Origin: a bacterium D16-56 | GTDB taxonomy: Bacteria > Bacillota > Clostridia > Lachnospirales > Lachnospiraceae | Length of the DNA: 62,565 nt | Direction: 5' to 3' | NCBI GenBank assembly: GCA_003611875.1 | Contig: RAYY01000031.1 | Span: 1-62,565, forward strand | Part shown: positions 61,471-62,565 of the stretch, one piece after another | Layout: each line of letters starts with the position of its first letter | How positions within the stretch are numbered: the first letter of the stretch is position 1 | The notes under the pieces: model-generated | Seen by the model: only the letters and a program-made list of their open reading frames with translations | Databases searched by the model: none | Told to the model about the DNA's origin: nothing | Translations under genes and position numbers: made by a program

Positions 61471-62565
61471 CTACTGCAATCGGAACTCCCCACCAGACAC
61501 AATAATATCCTCACTCAATTTAATGCTTGTTTCCTTTTGCTTAATCCTTAAAACATTCTCTGCTGACAAGGTAACATCCTGATCTTCACTTGCCACTGTC
61601 ATCTGGCCTTTGGCACGGATACGGATGTCCTTGTCACTCTCGATCCAGATCCCATGATCATCGGATATCTCTATAAAACTCCCTGCATTGTTTGTAATCA
61701 GAATCCCTTTCGGTGTGAAACGGATTTCTTTGTTATATTTATTCTTGAAAGATTTTTCATCCGGATTCAAGCGGCCGCTTTCTGTGGGTAAATGGACTGC
61801 ACTGATCACATAGGCATTCCTTTCGTCTGGATCCGGGAAATGAAGACGGATCTGATCCCCTTCTTCCGGCATACAATACCATCCTGTGCCATCTTGTGAG
61901 GAATATACGGTTGAGAATGGAAACCAGCGGTAGGAACTGCTTCTATACTCATCCTCCACTAATTCAACAAAAACCATGTCCTTCTTTACTTTCTTCACTG
62001 TCCCCAGCATAGATACCCCTGCTATACGCTCCCCATGCTTTTTATTAGAAAAGCGTTCTTCCTCCAAAACCAAATGATACTCATGCAAAAGCTCCCCCTG
62101 ATGCAAGCGGGACTGTATTCCAAAAATACAAAACGCTCTCCCGCCAACCATCACCTGATCCCCCATACTATGTATTTCCCTGCTTGTAAAGCCTAATGCC
62201 CCAATACTTCTTTCCATGTCCGGAACTAAGCGCTTTTTATATCTCTTATATCGTTCGGACTCTGGCAGCACTATGGTTTCCCTCTTGGGAAATTTTGTAA
62301 AATAACGGGTTCCCATAGTCAGAACCTCCGGTATCAGGAACTCTCCGCTCTTGGCTGCCAAACGTTTTGCAAACTCCCAATCCGTTTCTTTATATTGCAC
62401 GACCAAATCCTTTACTGTCCTGTCAGCTCCCTTGCTGGTCACAACCCCATTCTGGAAATACTCTTTGGTAATCACTTCATACATTTTTTCATAAGTTTTC
62501 TGTTCTTCCTGGAATACCCGTATGTGCTGCCTTTGATCCATCAGATATGTCCCGCTGACCAATTC
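61471..62565 (-). CDS. VgrG-like spike protein, cut by the window edge
   Basis: About 363 residues are visible; the true start lies right of 62565. The visible part begins in a gpD-like region (DLVVQYKETDWEFAKRLAAK), has an OB region with WFPFSTVYSSQDGTGWYCMP and DQIRLHFPDPDERNAYV, and ends in a C-terminal beta repeat (KDIRIRAKGQMTVASEDQDV). It is a paralog of the gene at 59389 and shares the same domain order, with diverged sequence. Presumably the first gene of the locus seen here. Confidence 0.8.
   Translation of the reverse strand, partial: ELVSGTYLMDQRQHIRVFQEEQKTYEKMYEVITKEYFQNGVVTSKGADRTVKDLVVQYKETDWEFAKRLAAKSGEFLIPEVLTMGTRYFTKFPKRETIVLPESERYKRYKKRLVPDMERSIGALGFTSREIHSMGDQVMVGGRAFCIFGIQSRLHQGELLHEYHLVLEEERFSNKKHGERIAGVSMLGTVKKVKKDMVFVELVEDEYRSSSYRWFPFSTVYSSQDGTGWYCMPEEGDQIRLHFPDPDERNAYVISAVHLPTESGRLNPDEKSFKNKYNKEIRFTPKGILITNNAGSFIEISDDHGIWIESDKDIRIRAKGQMTVASEDQDVTLSAENVLRIKQKETSIKLSEDIIVSGGEFRLQ

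Overview
The window reads as chromosomal DNA of a motile, Gram-positive anaerobe of the class Clostridia, most likely Lachnospiraceae. The reasons are the combination of FliY, CheC, CheD, CheV, FlbD and a TIGR02530-type protein in one flagellar cluster, cell-wall-binding repeat proteins, purine genes with clostridial features, and strong AGGAGG-type ribosome sites. The placement is inference; there is no rRNA. Every recognised protein gene is on the minus strand, so transcription runs from high to low coordinates. I saw no tRNA, rRNA or CRISPR array.

Region by region: 1-5.6 kb holds a short unknown gene, purD, purN, purM and purE, a DHH phosphoesterase, and three copies of a structured ~108-bp intergenic repeat. 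5.8-12.7 kb holds a 1.8-kb-residue DUF4132-type protein with a small unknown partner and a secreted cell-wall-binding protein, in an unusually purine-rich (minus strand) segment. 13-39 kb is one long flagellar/chemotaxis operon. In transcription order it reads flgB-fliE-fliF-fliG-fliH-fliI-fliJ-fliK-flgD-TIGR02530-flgE-flbD-motA-motB-fliM-cheY-flgC-fliY-fliO-(39-codon ORF)-fliP-fliQ-fliR-flhB-flhA-fliA-flgG-type-flgF-type-cheC-cheD-cheV. It starts at a consensus sigma-A promoter (39172-39200) whose leader can form either an H-type pseudoknot or a local hairpin, and ends at a terminator near 12.9 kb. Its secretion gate, rod, hook, motor, switch and sigma-28 genes suffice for a basal body and hook. 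CheA, CheW, CheB, CheR, flagellin, fliL, flhF and flhG are not in the window. A short FliD-like gene with a sigma-28-like -10 lies just upstream.

40.6-46.1 kb holds purA, purB, purF and purC. The flagellar operon therefore separates two halves of the de novo purine pathway. The purC leader, purC-purF gap and purF-purB gap each carry tandem 17- or 18-bp repeats. 46.3-51.6 kb holds a small unknown gene, a hybrid sensor kinase, an OmpR-type regulator and a CitMHS-family citrate-type transporter. The transporter frame is broken exactly at a canonical A AAU UUU heptamer followed by a stop and a possible stem structure, so it is either a pseudogene or a programmed -1 frameshift.

51.7-62.6 kb is an accessory region. 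It has a degraded cell-wall-binding/metallo-beta-lactamase chimera, an AT-rich marR-MATE pair with matching operators, a transposase remnant, and a Gram-positive VgrG-RHS polymorphic toxin locus. That locus contains two VgrG-like spikes (one cut by the window edge), a possible adaptor/chaperone, a VgrG fragment, an RHS tip with an HNH nuclease toxin and a SUKH immunity protein, and a displaced, frameshifted VgrG-RHS gene. This locus is the best candidate for a poorly described system. The flagellar leader RNA, the frameshift site and the fliO-fliP micro-ORF are the next most interesting items.
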